Shown here: piece by piece, positions 7,505-15,801 of the stretch
How the letters are laid out: every line of letters begins with the position of its first letter
Position numbering within the stretch: the stretch's first letter is position 1
Assembly (NCBI RefSeq): GCF_000181515.1
Contig: NZ_ABCG01000001.1
Location: 310,001 to 374,000 of the forward strand
Length of the DNA: 64,000 nucleotides
Direction: 5' to 3'
From: Erythrobacter sp. SD-21
Lineage (GTDB): Bacteria; Pseudomonadota; Alphaproteobacteria; Sphingomonadales; Sphingomonadaceae
Notes under the pieces: model-generated
Seen by the model: only the letters and a program-made list of their open reading frames with translations
What the model was told of the DNA's origin: nothing
Databases searched by the model: none
Position numbers and translations under genes: made by a program

Positions 7505-10168
7505 GTGACGGAAACGGTCTTCACCTTCGGCGGAAACGCTCCGCATACGAATGCCCGGCAGAAGGACAAGACCGTCACCGGCGGCAAGGGCGCGAACCTT
7601 GCTGAAATGGCCAGCATCGGCCTGCCCGTTCCTCCCGGCTTCACCATCGCGACCGAAGAGTGCCTGAAGTATCTCGCCGGGGGTTCGGATTTCTCCGAAA
7701 AACTGCGCAGCGACGTGATGGCCGCGCTGGCCCATGTCGAGAAGACCGTGGGCAAGGGCTTCGGCGATGCGGCAGACCCGCTGCTCGTCTCGGTCCGTTC
7801 GGGCGCGGCGGTATCGATGCCGGGCATGATGGACACGGTCCTCAATCTCGGCCTCAACGACGAGACCGTGCAGGGCCTCGCGAACACCAGCGGAGACGAA
7901 CGCTTCGCCTGGGACAGCTATCGCCGCTTCATCCAGATGTATGGCGATGTGGTGCTCGGCGTCGATCACGGCCTGTTCGAGGAAGCGCTCGAAATTACCA
8001 AGGAAGACAACGGCTATTACGCCGACACCGAGCTGAGCGCCGAGGAATGGAAAACGCTCGTCGCCGAGTACAAGTCTATCGTCGAGCAGGAACTGGGTAA
8101 GCCCTTCCCGCAGGACCCGGTCGAACAATTGTGGGGCGCGATCAGCGCGGTCTTCGACAGCTGGGACACCGAGCGAGCCAAGATTTACCGCCGCCTCAAC
8201 GACATTCCGCACGACATGGGCACGGCGGTGAACGTGCAGGCGATGGTCTTCGGTAATATGGGCGACACCAGCGCCACGGGCGTGGCCTTCACCCGCGACC
8301 CTTCGACTGGTGAGAAGGCTTATTACGGCGAATGGCTGGTCAACGCGCAGGGCGAGGACGTGGTCGCCGGTATCCGCACCCCCCAATACCTCACCAAGGC
8401 GCGCCGCGAGGGTGCCGGTGCCGACAAGCCGAGCATGGAAGAAGCCATGCCCGATGCTTTTGCCGAACTGGCACATGTCTTCGAATTGCTCGAAAAGCAC
8501 TACACGGACATGCAGGACATCGAGTTCACGGTGCAGGAAGGCAAGCTCTGGCTCCTCCAGACCCGGACCGGCAAACGTACGGCAAAAGCTGCGCTCAAGA
8601 TGGCGGTCGACATGGTGGGTGAGGGGCTGATCGACGAGAAGGCCGCAATCTTGCGCATCGATCCGATGGCGCTGGACCAGCTGCTGCACCCAACGCTCGA
8701 CCCCGATGCGCCGCGCGATGTACTGACAACGGGCCTGCCGGCCTCGCCGGGCGCGGCAAGCGGCAAGATCGTGCTCGATGCGGACACGGCCGAACTGTGG
8801 ACCGGCCGGGGCGAGAAGGTCATCCTCGTCCGCGTCGAGACCTCGCCCGAGGACATCCACGGCATGCACGCCGCCACCGGCATCCTCACCGCGCGTGGCG
8901 GAATGACCAGCCACGCCGCCGTGGTGGCGCGCGGCATGGGACGTCCTTGTGTTTCGGGCGCGTCGCAGGTCTCGATCGCGCGCGAAGGACGCACTCTCAC
9001 CATCGGCAATCGCGAGCTGAAGGAAGGCGACACCATTACGCTGGATGGCGGCAACGGTCAGGTCATGGCGGGCGAGGTCGCAACCATCGAGCCGGAACTG
9101 GCCGGCGATTTCGGCACGCTGATGGACTGGGCCGACAAGCACCGCCGCATGCGCGTTCGCACCAATGCCGAGACAGAGGAGGACTGCCGCATGGCACGCC
9201 AGTTCGGAGCCGAGGGCATCGGACTTTGCCGCACTGAACACATGTTCTTCGACGCGGGTCGTATCAGCGCGGTACGCCAGATGATCCTCGCCGACGACGA
9301 AGCGGGCCGCCGTAAGGCGCTGGCCAAGCTGCTGCCCGAACAGCGCAGCGATTTCGGCAAGATCTTCGAGGTGATGACGGGCTTGCCGTGCACCATTCGA
9401 CTGCTCGATCCGCCGCTCCACGAGTTCCTGCCGCATGGCGATGCCGAGTTCGAGGAACTGGCTTCGGCAACGGGCAAGAGCGTCGACCAGCTCAAACGCC
9501 GCGCGGGTGAACTGCACGAATTCAACCCCATGCTCGGCCACCGCGGTTGCCGTCTCGGCATCACCTATCCCGAGATTTACGAAATGCAGGCACGCGCCAT
9601 CTTCGAGGCTGCTTGCGAAGTGGCCAAGGCGAGCGGTGAGGCGCCGATTCCCGAAGTGATGATCCCGCTGGTCGCGACGCGCAAGGAGCTCGAATTGCTC
9701 AAGGCCGTGGTGGACCGCGTGGCGGGCGAGGTGTTCGAAGCCTCGGGCTGTAAGGTCGACTATCTCGTCGGCACCATGATTGAGCTGCCACGCGCCGCCC
9801 TAATGGCGGGTGAAATCGCGGAAGTCGGCGAATTCTTCAGCTTCGGGACCAACGACCTCACGCAGACCACGCTGGGGGTCAGCCGCGACGATGCGGGGCG
9901 TTTCCTGACCGAATATGTCGACAAGGGCATTTTCGCTCGTGATCCCTTCGTCAGCCTGGACATCGACGGTGTGGGCCAGTTGGTCGAACTGGCCGCCGAA
10001 CGTGGCCGAAAGACACGCGGCGACATCAAGCTCGGAATCTGCGGCGAACATGGGGGCGATCCGGCCAGCATCGCCTTCTGCGAGAAGACCGGTCTCGACT
10101 ACGTCAGCGCCTCGCCCTACCGCGTTCCGATCGCACGGCTCGCGGCAGCGCAAGCAAGTCTTTACTAG
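7505..10168 (+). CDS. ppdK: Pyruvate, phosphate dikinase
   Basis: Interconverts pyruvate, ATP and phosphate with phosphoenolpyruvate, AMP and diphosphate. The 887 residues match bacterial PPDK. Domains in order: N-terminal ATP-grasp domain (about 1-340, VSVRSGAAVSMPGMMDT), the phosphohistidine swivel domain with His470 in GGMTSHAAVVARG, and the C-terminal TIM barrel with the active-site Cys846 in LGICGEHGG. The start is GTG at 7505 with AAGGAT seven bases upstream. The stop codon overlaps the stop of the convergent methyltransferase gene (CTAG shared). A perfect palindrome upstream may be an operator. Confidence 0.97.
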   Translation: MTETVFTFGGNAPHTNARQKDKTVTGGKGANLAEMASIGLPVPPGFTIATEECLKYLAGGSDFSEKLRSDVMAALAHVEKTVGKGFGDAADPLLVSVRSGAAVSMPGMMDTVLNLGLNDETVQGLANTSGDERFAWDSYRRFIQMYGDVVLGVDHGLFEEALEITKEDNGYYADTELSAEEWKTLVAEYKSIVEQELGKPFPQDPVEQLWGAISAVFDSWDTERAKIYRRLNDIPHDMGTAVNVQAMVFGNMGDTSATGVAFTRDPSTGEKAYYGEWLVNAQGEDVVAGIRTPQYLTKARREGAGADKPSMEEAMPDAFAELAHVFELLEKHYTDMQDIEFTVQEGKLWLLQTRTGKRTAKAALKMAVDMVGEGLIDEKAAILRIDPMALDQLLHPTLDPDAPRDVLTTGLPASPGAASGKIVLDADTAELWTGRGEKVILVRVETSPEDIHGMHAATGILTARGGMTSHAAVVARGMGRPCVSGASQVSIAREGRTLTIGNRELKEGDTITLDGGNGQVMAGEVATIEPELAGDFGTLMDWADKHRRMRVRTNAETEEDCRMARQFGAEGIGLCRTEHMFFDAGRISAVRQMILADDEAGRRKALAKLLPEQRSDFGKIFEVMTGLPCTIRLLDPPLHEFLPHGDAEFEELASATGKSVDQLKRRAGELHEFNPMLGHRGCRLGITYPEIYEMQARAIFEAACEVAKASGEAPIPEVMIPLVATRKELELLKAVVDRVAGEVFEASGCKVDYLVGTMIELPRAALMAGEIAEVGEFFSFGTNDLTQTTLGVSRDDAGRFLTEYVDKGIFARDPFVSLDIDGVGQLVELAAERGRKTRGDIKLGICGEHGGDPASIAFCEKTGLDYVSASPYRVPIARLAAAQASLY

Positions 10169-10923
10169 TCTTTCCAGCCGGTTAGTGTCAGTATCTCGAA
10201 AGTTTCGAGTACGCGATCCTGGTCGTTCTTCGTGGTCAGGAACGCTGCGCGCGCGTTCTTCAGCGCTGCCTTGCCCAGCGGCGGAGCGGCGTTTGTAAGG
10301 CTCGACGTTAGTCCCTGATCGCGCAGGTCGGACACCAGCCGGTCGAGCGAACGGAAGGCCACTTCAAGGCTGCGGCTATCAACCACCTGACGCTTGAACA
10401 ATGCGCGCTGCATCAGCGCTGATGCCGCCGCGTTGTCGACCAGCGGATGCATCCGCGCCGCCGGCCGGTCGGGCTCCGCCGCGACCATAGCGCGGCGAAG
10501 ATTGGCGAGGCTGCCCGCACCGATCAGCGAAGCGATCAGCATTCCACCCTCGGCCAAGGCGCTGCGCAAATGGAGCAGGGCGCCGGGGAGATCGTTCACC
10601 CGGCCGAGCGAGGCGAGGCTGACGATCAGGTCGTAAGGACCGCCTTCCAGCGGCTGCTCTTCGTCCAGCGTGCGGACATTGGCCTCCTCCACCTGCGATC
10701 CGCGACCGCGAAGAGAAAGCGCGAGCGTTCCTGTCCAGTCGCCGATCACCAGCACGCGGGCCGGTTCGAACCGCATGAACTCCAGCCGGTCGAGCACATC
10801 CTCGACCATGTCGTCGAGAACATAGCGCGCCGCATCGCGCTGCGACTGGCGCACCAGCGCGCGACGGTAGCCTGCCTTGCGGCGCTGGCGGCTGAAGATG
10901 CGGGGAGGGGCCCTGTTATCCAT
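10165..10923 (-). CDS. SAM-dependent methyltransferase, NDUFAF5/BioC-like
   Basis: A 252-residue protein. The N-terminus has the basic RRKAGYRRALVR and AARYVLDDMVEDVLDRLEF pattern seen in the alphaproteobacterial relatives of mitochondrial NDUFAF5 and of BioC, followed by a degenerate class I glycine loop (VLVIGDWTGTLA) near residue 58 and motif DLIVSLASLGRVNDL near 100. The canonical GxGxG is not intact, so SAM binding is likely from the fold but not proven by motif. It is divergent from comF with 44 bp between starts. Confidence 0.72.
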   Translation of the reverse strand: MDNRAPPRIFSRQRRKAGYRRALVRQSQRDAARYVLDDMVEDVLDRLEFMRFEPARVLVIGDWTGTLALSLRGRGSQVEEANVRTLDEEQPLEGGPYDLIVSLASLGRVNDLPGALLHLRSALAEGGMLIASLIGAGSLANLRRAMVAAEPDRPAARMHPLVDNAAASALMQRALFKRQVVDSRSLEVAFRSLDRLVSDLRDQGLTSSLTNAAPPLGKAALKNARAAFLTTKNDQDRVLETFEILTLTGWKD

Positions 10924-10967
10924 TGCGCGTATCCATCGCGCGCTCCCCTGCCGCGCTTGCCAAATCC

Positions 10968-11756
10968 ATGCAAGCCATGCAGCAGGTTCCTATGGGGAGA
11001 GTAACCACGATAGGTCGGGCCGTTCGCGAGGGAATCGCGCCCTTCGTGGACCTCGTGTACCCACCTCGGTGTCCCGCATGCGGAGAAGCCATCGGCGAGC
11101 AGGGCGGGCTTTGCGCCGAGTGCTGGTCGGGCCTTGCGATCCCCGGCGACCCGAGCTGCGCTGCGTGCCAGCGTCCGTTTGGCGAGGTCGGGCCAAAGGA
11201 AGGATCATTCTGCGCACCGTGCCTCGAGAATGCTCCGATTCATGACGGGATCGCCGCCGGTACGCTGTATACCGAGGTCTCGCGCAAGCTCGTCCTTGCG
11301 CTCAAGCATGGACGCAGGATTGCGCTCGCCAAATTGCTCGCCCGGCTGATGACAGCGCGAATCCCGCCGACCGAGGGGGAGCGCCTGATCGTGCCGGTTC
11401 CGCTTCACCGCTGGCGGCTTTGGCATCGCGGCTTCAACCAGGCGGGGTTGCTGGCACGAGAGCTCGAGAAAGCGGGGTGTGGAACCTTGCTGGTCGATGC
11501 GATGCGCCGGACAAAGCGCACGCCCAGCTTGGGAGGGATGGGTGCGAAAGCTCGGGCGCGGGCGCTGGCGGGGGCCATCGAGGTCTCACGCCCCGAGCGA
11601 ATCGCGGGTCGAAATGTCTTGTTGGTCGATGATGTGCTGACCAGCGGGGCGACCAGCACGGCCTGCGTAAGAGCACTCAAGCGCGCGGGTGCGCGGACTG
11701 TGACGATTTCTTGTTTTGCGCGGGTGCTCGACGAAGCGCTTGATCATGCCCGCTAA
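10968..11756 (+). CDS. comF: ComF family phosphoribosyltransferase-like protein
   Basis: About 262 residues. Two zinc-finger-like cysteine pairs come first (CPACGEA with CAECW, then CAACQRP with CAPCL), followed by a type I PRTase domain whose PRPP-binding motif is VLLVDDVLTSGATS near the C-terminus. ComF proteins are needed for DNA uptake in naturally competent bacteria, but homologues are widespread and their biochemical role is unsettled. The start is uncertain: ATGs at 10968, 10977 and 10992 are in frame and none has a strong ribosome site; a TTG at 10923 would overlap the divergent gene. A candidate ncRNA converges on its 3' end. Confidence 0.88.
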   Translation: MQAMQQVPMGRVTTIGRAVREGIAPFVDLVYPPRCPACGEAIGEQGGLCAECWSGLAIPGDPSCAACQRPFGEVGPKEGSFCAPCLENAPIHDGIAAGTLYTEVSRKLVLALKHGRRIALAKLLARLMTARIPPTEGERLIVPVPLHRWRLWHRGFNQAGLLARELEKAGCGTLLVDAMRRTKRTPSLGGMGAKARARALAGAIEVSRPERIAGRNVLLVDDVLTSGATSTACVRALKRAGARTVTISCFARVLDEALDHAR

Positions 11757-11951
11757 GTGAAACGCCCAGGATCCGAAGATCCCGGGCGCCACGTGACGAA
11801 ATAAACCGGACCGTTTTGGTGCAGCCCCCCAGCATGCACCAGGTCCTATCCCTCATCGTTACCGGATGCGCCGCACATAAACCCCCATGCGGCTGCGGAT
11901 CCGGGACCCCCTGAACCTGGCGCTCTGCTGGCACCGTCGTTCCGGTGGGCA
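11757..11951 (-). ncRNA. Candidate structured ncRNA, 6S RNA-like rod
   Basis: A minus-strand transcription unit can be read here. Pairings are ACCGGA/TCCGGT (11805-11810 with 11941-11946), GGTG/CACC (11818-11821 with 11932-11935), CCAGCA/TGCTGG (11829-11834 with 11926-11931), CCAGGT/ACCTGG (11839-11844 with 11915-11920), then an open 17/10-nt bubble (11845-11861 and 11905-11914), then CCGGAT/ATCCGG and GCCGCA/TGCGGC closing a 12-nt loop. A promoter-like pair lies just upstream at 11958-11987 and a UUCG hairpin downstream at 11763-11788. The rod-bubble-rod architecture and length of about 195 nt resemble 6S RNA, but I could not confirm family sequence motifs. The strand is inferred from the promoter and terminator. 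Confidence 0.5.
11763..11788 (-). terminator. UUCG-capped hairpin, probable terminator of the candidate ncRNA
   Basis: On the minus strand CGCCCGGGATC pairs with GATCCTGGGCG around a UUCG loop closed by C-G, the very stable tetraloop, and is followed by TTTCACTT. On the plus strand the loop is CGAA and no T-run follows, so it is a better terminator for minus-strand transcription than for comF, which stops seven bases away. Confidence 0.6.
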
Positions 11952-11957
11952 GGCCTC

Positions 11958-11987
11958 ACATAACCTGCGAGTAGCTTCATCTCTCAA
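11958..11987 (-). promoter_or_regulatory. Sigma-70-like promoter for the candidate ncRNA
   Basis: On the minus strand TTGAGA (11982-11987) is followed after 18 bases by TTATGT (11958-11963). The predicted start, about position 11951, falls a few bases before the closing stem of the rod. It is a fair but imperfect match to the consensus; no other promoter evidence is available. Confidence 0.4.
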
Positions 11988-12019
11988 TTTGACCGTTCAT
12001 CAAACAGCGATCTGCGGCT

Positions 12020-12038
12020 AGTGTCGATTTTGGACACT
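12020..12038. promoter_or_regulatory. AGTGTC-N7-GACACT inverted repeat upstream of hisI
   Basis: Perfect 6-bp arms (12020-12025 and 12033-12038) with a 7-bp spacer, 55 bp before the hisI start. The rest of the interval 11988-12093 shows no gene. The symmetry suggests a protein-binding site; no known regulator is implied by the sequence. Confidence 0.4.
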
Positions 12039-12093
12039 CCTTGTGGTGATCCTGCAACAACCTGTCGTATTTATACAAAACCATGGAGCAATC

Positions 12094-12468
12094 GTGTCCT
12101 TCGACCCGTCCGAACGCGAAACCGGAAGCCAATTCCTGCCGAAATTCGACGAGAAGGGGCTCGTATGCGCCGTCGTTCAGGACACAGAATCGGGCACCAT
12201 CCTGATGGTCGCCTTCATGGACCAAGAGGCGCTCGACGCCACTCGGGAGACGGGCATCGCGCACTTTCATTCGCGTTCGCGCGGCAAGCTCTGGAAGAAG
12301 GGTGAGACGTCCGGAAATGTTTTGCGTGTGGAGGAGATCCTTGTCGATTGCGACCAGGATGCGCTCGTTCTGAGGTGCCGGCCGGCCGGCCCGACCTGCC
12401 ATACCGGCGCGGTGAGCTGTTTCTATCGCAGGCTCGAAGACGGTATTCTCCAACCCGTCAAGTCTTGA
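12094..12468 (+). CDS. hisI: Phosphoribosyl-AMP cyclohydrolase
   Basis: Third step of histidine biosynthesis, opening the ring of phosphoribosyl-AMP. The 124 residues are HisI only, without the HisE domain. Metal-binding motifs are visible: VDCDQDALVLRC and GPTCHTGAVSCF, plus SRSRGKLWKKGETSGN. I chose GTG 12094 with GGAG five bases upstream; an in-frame upstream start at 12043 would add 17 residues unlike the family. No other his gene is nearby. The stop codon lies inside a palindrome that probably controls the next gene. Confidence 0.95.
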   Translation: MSFDPSERETGSQFLPKFDEKGLVCAVVQDTESGTILMVAFMDQEALDATRETGIAHFHSRSRGKLWKKGETSGNVLRVEEILVDCDQDALVLRCRPAGPTCHTGAVSCFYRRLEDGILQPVKS

Positions 12469-12486
12469 CGCTTACGTAAACGTTGA
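12465..12486. promoter_or_regulatory. Palindrome in front of the MerR-family gene, probable autoregulatory operator
   Basis: TTGACGC (12465-12471), TTACGTAA core (12472-12479) and ACGTTGA (12480-12486) form an imperfect 22-bp palindrome whose left end doubles as a -35 (TTGACG), with TATTGG 18 bases further as a possible -10. MerR proteins bind dyads between -35 and -10. The TTACGTAA-centred form resembles, from memory, operators of LiuR-type MerR regulators of branched-chain and fatty-acid catabolism. Confidence 0.6.
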
Positions 12487-12495
12487 GCTATTGGC

Positions 12496-12945
12496 ATGGG
12501 CATGACCCAGCCGCTTCCGCATGCCGAAAACGATCGTCGCCACGCCGGCGCCCACCTCGAACGGCCCGACAAGCTCGAACGCGAACAATTCTCCATCTCC
12601 GATCTCACCAGCGAGTTCGGCTGCACGGCGCGTGCCTTGCGCTTTTACGAGGACGAGGGGCTCATCGCACCCTCGCGGGTGGGGCTGACGCGCATCTATT
12701 CCAAGCGTGATCGTGCGCGGCTCGCATGGATTATGCGCGCCAAAAACGTCGGCTTTTCGCTGACCGAGATCCGCGAAATGATCGACCTTTACGATCTCGA
12801 CGATGGCCGCGCCGAGCAGCGCCGCGTGACGCTGGAAAAGTGCAAGAAGCACGTTTCCAAGCTGAAGGCCCAGCGCGCCGATATCGACAGCTCGATAAAG
12901 GAACTGACCGAATTCATTTCGCTTGTCGAAGAACAGCTGGACTGA
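12496..12945 (+). CDS. MerR-family transcriptional regulator (LiuR/fatty-acid catabolism type)
   Basis: A 149-residue regulator. The winged helix of the MerR family is at about 33-100 (FSISDLTSEFGCTARALRFYEDEGLIAPSR), followed by a long dimerisation coiled coil (about 105-149). There are no conserved metal-binding cysteines in the C-terminal part, so it is not a metal sensor. It directly precedes an acyl-CoA dehydrogenase gene (56 bp gap), and its upstream palindrome fits control of lipid or branched-chain catabolism. No Shine-Dalgarno is visible for ATG 12496 or 12502; the promoter position would allow a leaderless start at 12502. Confidence 0.85.
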   Translation: MGMTQPLPHAENDRRHAGAHLERPDKLEREQFSISDLTSEFGCTARALRFYEDEGLIAPSRVGLTRIYSKRDRARLAWIMRAKNVGFSLTEIREMIDLYDLDDGRAEQRRVTLEKCKKHVSKLKAQRADIDSSIKELTEFISLVEEQLD

Positions 12946-13001
12946 AATTTTCCTCCCCCGGCGAGACGCCGACCGAACGACACTCTCTCCAAGGACTGAC
13001 A

Positions 13002-14807
13002 ATGCCCACCTACACCGCACCCACCCGCGACACGCGCTTCATCATCAACGAAGTGCTGGACCTTGCCAGCTACGGCAATCTTCCCGGCTTCGAGATGGCA
13101 ACGGACGATGTGACCGATGCCGTCATCAACGAGGGCGGCAAGTTCTGCGCCGAGGTCCTCGCCCCGCTCAACCGCGTAGGCGATGAGCATGGCTGCGTGC
13201 GCAACGATGATGGATCGGTGACCACGCCTCCGGGCTTCAAGGAAGCGTTCGACCAGTTCCGCGAGGCGGGCTGGGGCACGCTGGCGCATGACGAGGAGTT
13301 CGGCGGGCAGGGCATGCCGCACGTCCTCGGCTTTGTGATGGAAGAATTCATCTCCAGCGCCAATCAGGCTTTCGGCATGTACCCAGGCCTCACCAACGGC
13401 GCGATTTCGGCGCTGCTGGCCAAGGGCTCGGACGAGCAGAAGGCGATGTACCTTCCCAAGATGGTCTCGGGCGAATGGACCGGCACCATGAACCTGACGG
13501 AACCCCATTGCGGCACCGACCTCGGCATGATCCGCACCAAGGCCGAGCCGCTCGGCGATGGCAGCTACGCGATCACCGGCACCAAGATCTTCATCTCGGC
13601 CGGCGAACACGACATGAGCGAGAACATCATTCATCTCGTCCTCGCCAAGACCCCGGGCGCGCCGGATAGCACCAAGGGCATCTCGCTCTTCGTGGTGCCG
13701 AAGTTCCTTGTAAACGAGGACGGCACTCCGGGTGAGCGCAACGGCGTGATGTGCGGCTCGATCGAAGAGAAGATGGGTATCCACGGTAATTCGACCTGCG
13801 TGCTCAACTACGACGGCGCCAAGGGCTGGATGGTCGGCGAAGAGAACAAGGGTCTCGCCGCCATGTTCATCATGATGAACGCCGCTCGCCTCGGCGTCGG
13901 CATGCAGGGCCTCAGTCAAGCGGAGGTCGCCTACCAGAACGCAGTCGCATATGCGCTCGACCGCCGTCAGGGCCGTGCCCTGACCGGCCCGGCAGAGCCC
14001 GAAGCGCAGGCCGACCCGATCTTCGTCCACCCCGACGTTCGCCGCATGCTTATGGACGCGAAGGCCTTCACCGAAGCTATGCGCGCCCTCGCACTGTGGG
14101 GCGGCCTGCTGGTCGACCTGACGCACAAGGCCCAAACCGAGGAAGAGCGCGCCGAGGCCGATCTCCTGCTCGGCCTGATGACCCCGGTCATCAAGGGCTA
14201 CGGCACGGACAAGGGCTATGAAGTCGCCACAAACATGCAGCAGGTCTTCGGCGGCCACGGCTACATCGAGGAATGGGGCATGAGCCAGTTCGTCCGTGAC
14301 GCGCGTATCGCCCAGATTTACGAAGGCACCAACGGCGTGCAGGCGATGGACCTTTGCGGCCGCAAGCTCGCCCAGAAGGGCGGCGCGGCAGTGCAGGCCT
14401 TCTTCAAGCATGTGGGCGATGAAATCGCCGCGGGCAAGGAAATCGACGAACTGAAGGACATGGCCGAGGCGCTGGAAAAGGCGCTGGGCCAGCAGCAGGC
14501 CGCAACCATGTGGTTCATGAACAATGCAATGCAGAACCCCAACCATCTCGGTGCGGGCGCGCATCACTACATGCACATCATGGGTATCGTGACGCTCGGC
14601 CTGATGTGGCTGAAGATGGCCAAGGTCGCCGCATCGAAGCTCGCCAATGCGGGCGACGAGAAGGCGTTCTACGAACAGAAGCTCGCCACCGCGCGCTATT
14701 ACATGGACCGGTACCTGCCCGACGCCGGCGCGCTGCGCCGCAAGCTCGAGGCCGGCAGCGACAGCCTGATGGCGCTGGGCGAAGACGCCTTTCAAACGGC
14801 GGCCTGA
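13002..14807 (+). CDS. Acyl-CoA dehydrogenase (DmdC/FadE-like, ~600 aa with C-terminal domain)
   Basis: A 601-residue flavoprotein dehydrogenase of the long subfamily that contains 3-methylmercaptopropionyl-CoA dehydrogenase (DmdC) and many fatty acyl-CoA dehydrogenases. The N-terminal acyl-CoA dehydrogenase N domain begins with a short extension (TYTAPTRDTRFIINEVLDL); the middle domain has MNLTEPHCGTDLG; the C-terminal part has the catalytic-region motif YEGTNGVQAMDL and an extra C-terminal domain to residue 601. The start ATG 13002 has AAGGA upstream. It is probably co-transcribed with the MerR regulator; substrate cannot be told from sequence. Followed by a strong terminator. Confidence 0.93.
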   Translation: MPTYTAPTRDTRFIINEVLDLASYGNLPGFEMATDDVTDAVINEGGKFCAEVLAPLNRVGDEHGCVRNDDGSVTTPPGFKEAFDQFREAGWGTLAHDEEFGGQGMPHVLGFVMEEFISSANQAFGMYPGLTNGAISALLAKGSDEQKAMYLPKMVSGEWTGTMNLTEPHCGTDLGMIRTKAEPLGDGSYAITGTKIFISAGEHDMSENIIHLVLAKTPGAPDSTKGISLFVVPKFLVNEDGTPGERNGVMCGSIEEKMGIHGNSTCVLNYDGAKGWMVGEENKGLAAMFIMMNAARLGVGMQGLSQAEVAYQNAVAYALDRRQGRALTGPAEPEAQADPIFVHPDVRRMLMDAKAFTEAMRALALWGGLLVDLTHKAQTEEERAEADLLLGLMTPVIKGYGTDKGYEVATNMQQVFGGHGYIEEWGMSQFVRDARIAQIYEGTNGVQAMDLCGRKLAQKGGAAVQAFFKHVGDEIAAGKEIDELKDMAEALEKALGQQQAATMWFMNNAMQNPNHLGAGAHHYMHIMGIVTLGLMWLKMAKVAASKLANAGDEKAFYEQKLATARYYMDRYLPDAGALRRKLEAGSDSLMALGEDAFQTAA

Positions 14808-14824
14808 TTAAAACCACCCACACA

Positions 14825-14863
14825 AGAAAGGGCGCCTTCCGCGAGGAGGGCGCCCTTTTCTTT
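14825..14863. terminator. Bidirectional rho-independent terminator
   Basis: AAGGGCGCC (14828-14836) and GGCGCCCTT (14849-14857) form a 9-bp stem followed by TTCTTT on the plus strand and with AAGAAA upstream for the minus strand. It serves the convergent acyl-CoA dehydrogenase and cysK genes. Confidence 0.88.
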
Positions 14864-14880
14864 GGTTTAAGTAGGTGCGA

Positions 14881-15801
14881 TTATTCGGTCGGCAGGAAGT
14901 CCGGCACTGACAAATACCGCTCGCCCGTGTCGTAATTGAAGCCCATCACCCGGCTCCCAGCCTCAAGCTCTGGCAGCTTCTTCGCAATCGCCGCCAGCGT
15001 CGCGCCGCTCGAAATGCCGACTAGGAGGCCTTCCTTCGCGGCGCACTGGCGTGCCCATTCCTTGGCGTCTTCCGGTTCGACCTGGATCGCGCCGTCGATA
15101 GCGTCCGTGTGGAGGTTTTCGGGCACGAAGCCTGCGCCGATGCCCTGGATCGGGTGCGGGCCGGGATCGCCGCCGCTGATGACGGGCGAGAGAGTGGGCT
15201 CGACAGCATAGGCGAGCATTTCGGGCCAGGTTTCCTTCAGCACCTCGGCGCAGCCGGTGAGGTGGCCGCCGGTGCCGACGCCGGTGATCATCACGTCGAT
15301 CGGACTGTCGGAGAAATCGTCGAGGATTTCTTTTGCGGTGGTGCGCTTGTGGACTTCGAAGTTGCTCGGATTTTCGAACTGGCTCGGCATCCATGCGCCG
15401 TCGGTCTGCTCGACCAGTTCGGCCGCGCGCGAAATGGCGCCCTTCATGCCGCCCTCCTTGGGCGTGAGATCGAAGGTGGCGCCATAGGCCAGCATCAGAC
15501 GGCGGCGCTCCATGCTCATGCTTTCGGGCATGACGAGCACGAGTTTGTAACCCTTGACTGCGGCCGCCATGGCGAGGCCGATGCCGGTGTTGCCGCTGGT
15601 CGGCTCGATGATCGTGCCGCCGGGCTTCAGCTTGCCGGCCTTTTCGGCATCCTCGACCATGGCGAGGCCGATGCGGTCCTTGATCGATCCGCCGGGGTTG
15701 GCGCGCTCGCTCTTTACCCAGACCTCGTGGTCGGGGAACAGGCGCGAGAGGCGGATGTGCGGCGTGCCGCCGATGGTTTCGAGGACGGACTGGGCTTTCA
15801 T
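14881..15801 (-). CDS. cysK: Cysteine synthase A (O-acetylserine sulfhydrylase)
   Basis: PLP enzyme making cysteine from O-acetylserine and sulfide. The 306 residues show the PLP lysine Lys41 in NPGGSIKDR, the substrate loop PTSGNTGIG and the phosphate-binding loop [11 protein letters not shown], all as in CysK. Its ATG overlaps the stop of the upstream MFS gene by four bases (ATGA), so the two are translationally coupled. Confidence 0.95.
   Translation of the reverse strand: MKAQSVLETIGGTPHIRLSRLFPDHEVWVKSERANPGGSIKDRIGLAMVEDAEKAGKLKPGGTIIEPTSGNTGIGLAMAAAVKGYKLVLVMPESMSMERRRLMLAYGATFDLTPKEGGMKGAISRAAELVEQTDGAWMPSQFENPSNFEVHKRTTAKEILDDFSDSPIDVMITGVGTGGHLTGCAEVLKETWPEMLAYAVEPTLSPVISGGDPGPHPIQGIGAGFVPENLHTDAIDGAIQVEPEDAKEWARQCAAKEGLLVGISSGATLAAIAKKLPELEAGSRVMGFNYDTGERYLSVPDFLPTE

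Noticed and set aside
6770-9541. A 923-codon open frame on the minus strand opposite glyS and ppdK
   Set aside because: High-GC coding DNA leaves long open antisense frames; the translation has no family match and glyS and ppdK are certain. The same applies to long frames opposite the acyl-CoA dehydrogenase, parE, dnaK, the patatin, proS and rnr.
11677-11934. An 85-codon minus-strand frame within the candidate ncRNA
   Set aside because: No ribosome site, no family resemblance, and the interval is better explained by the paired stems.
11790-11951. SRP RNA or tmRNA at the comF-hisI interval
   Set aside because: The SRP GGAAG-type loop sequence and the tmRNA ends and tag frame are not found; 6S-like architecture fits better.
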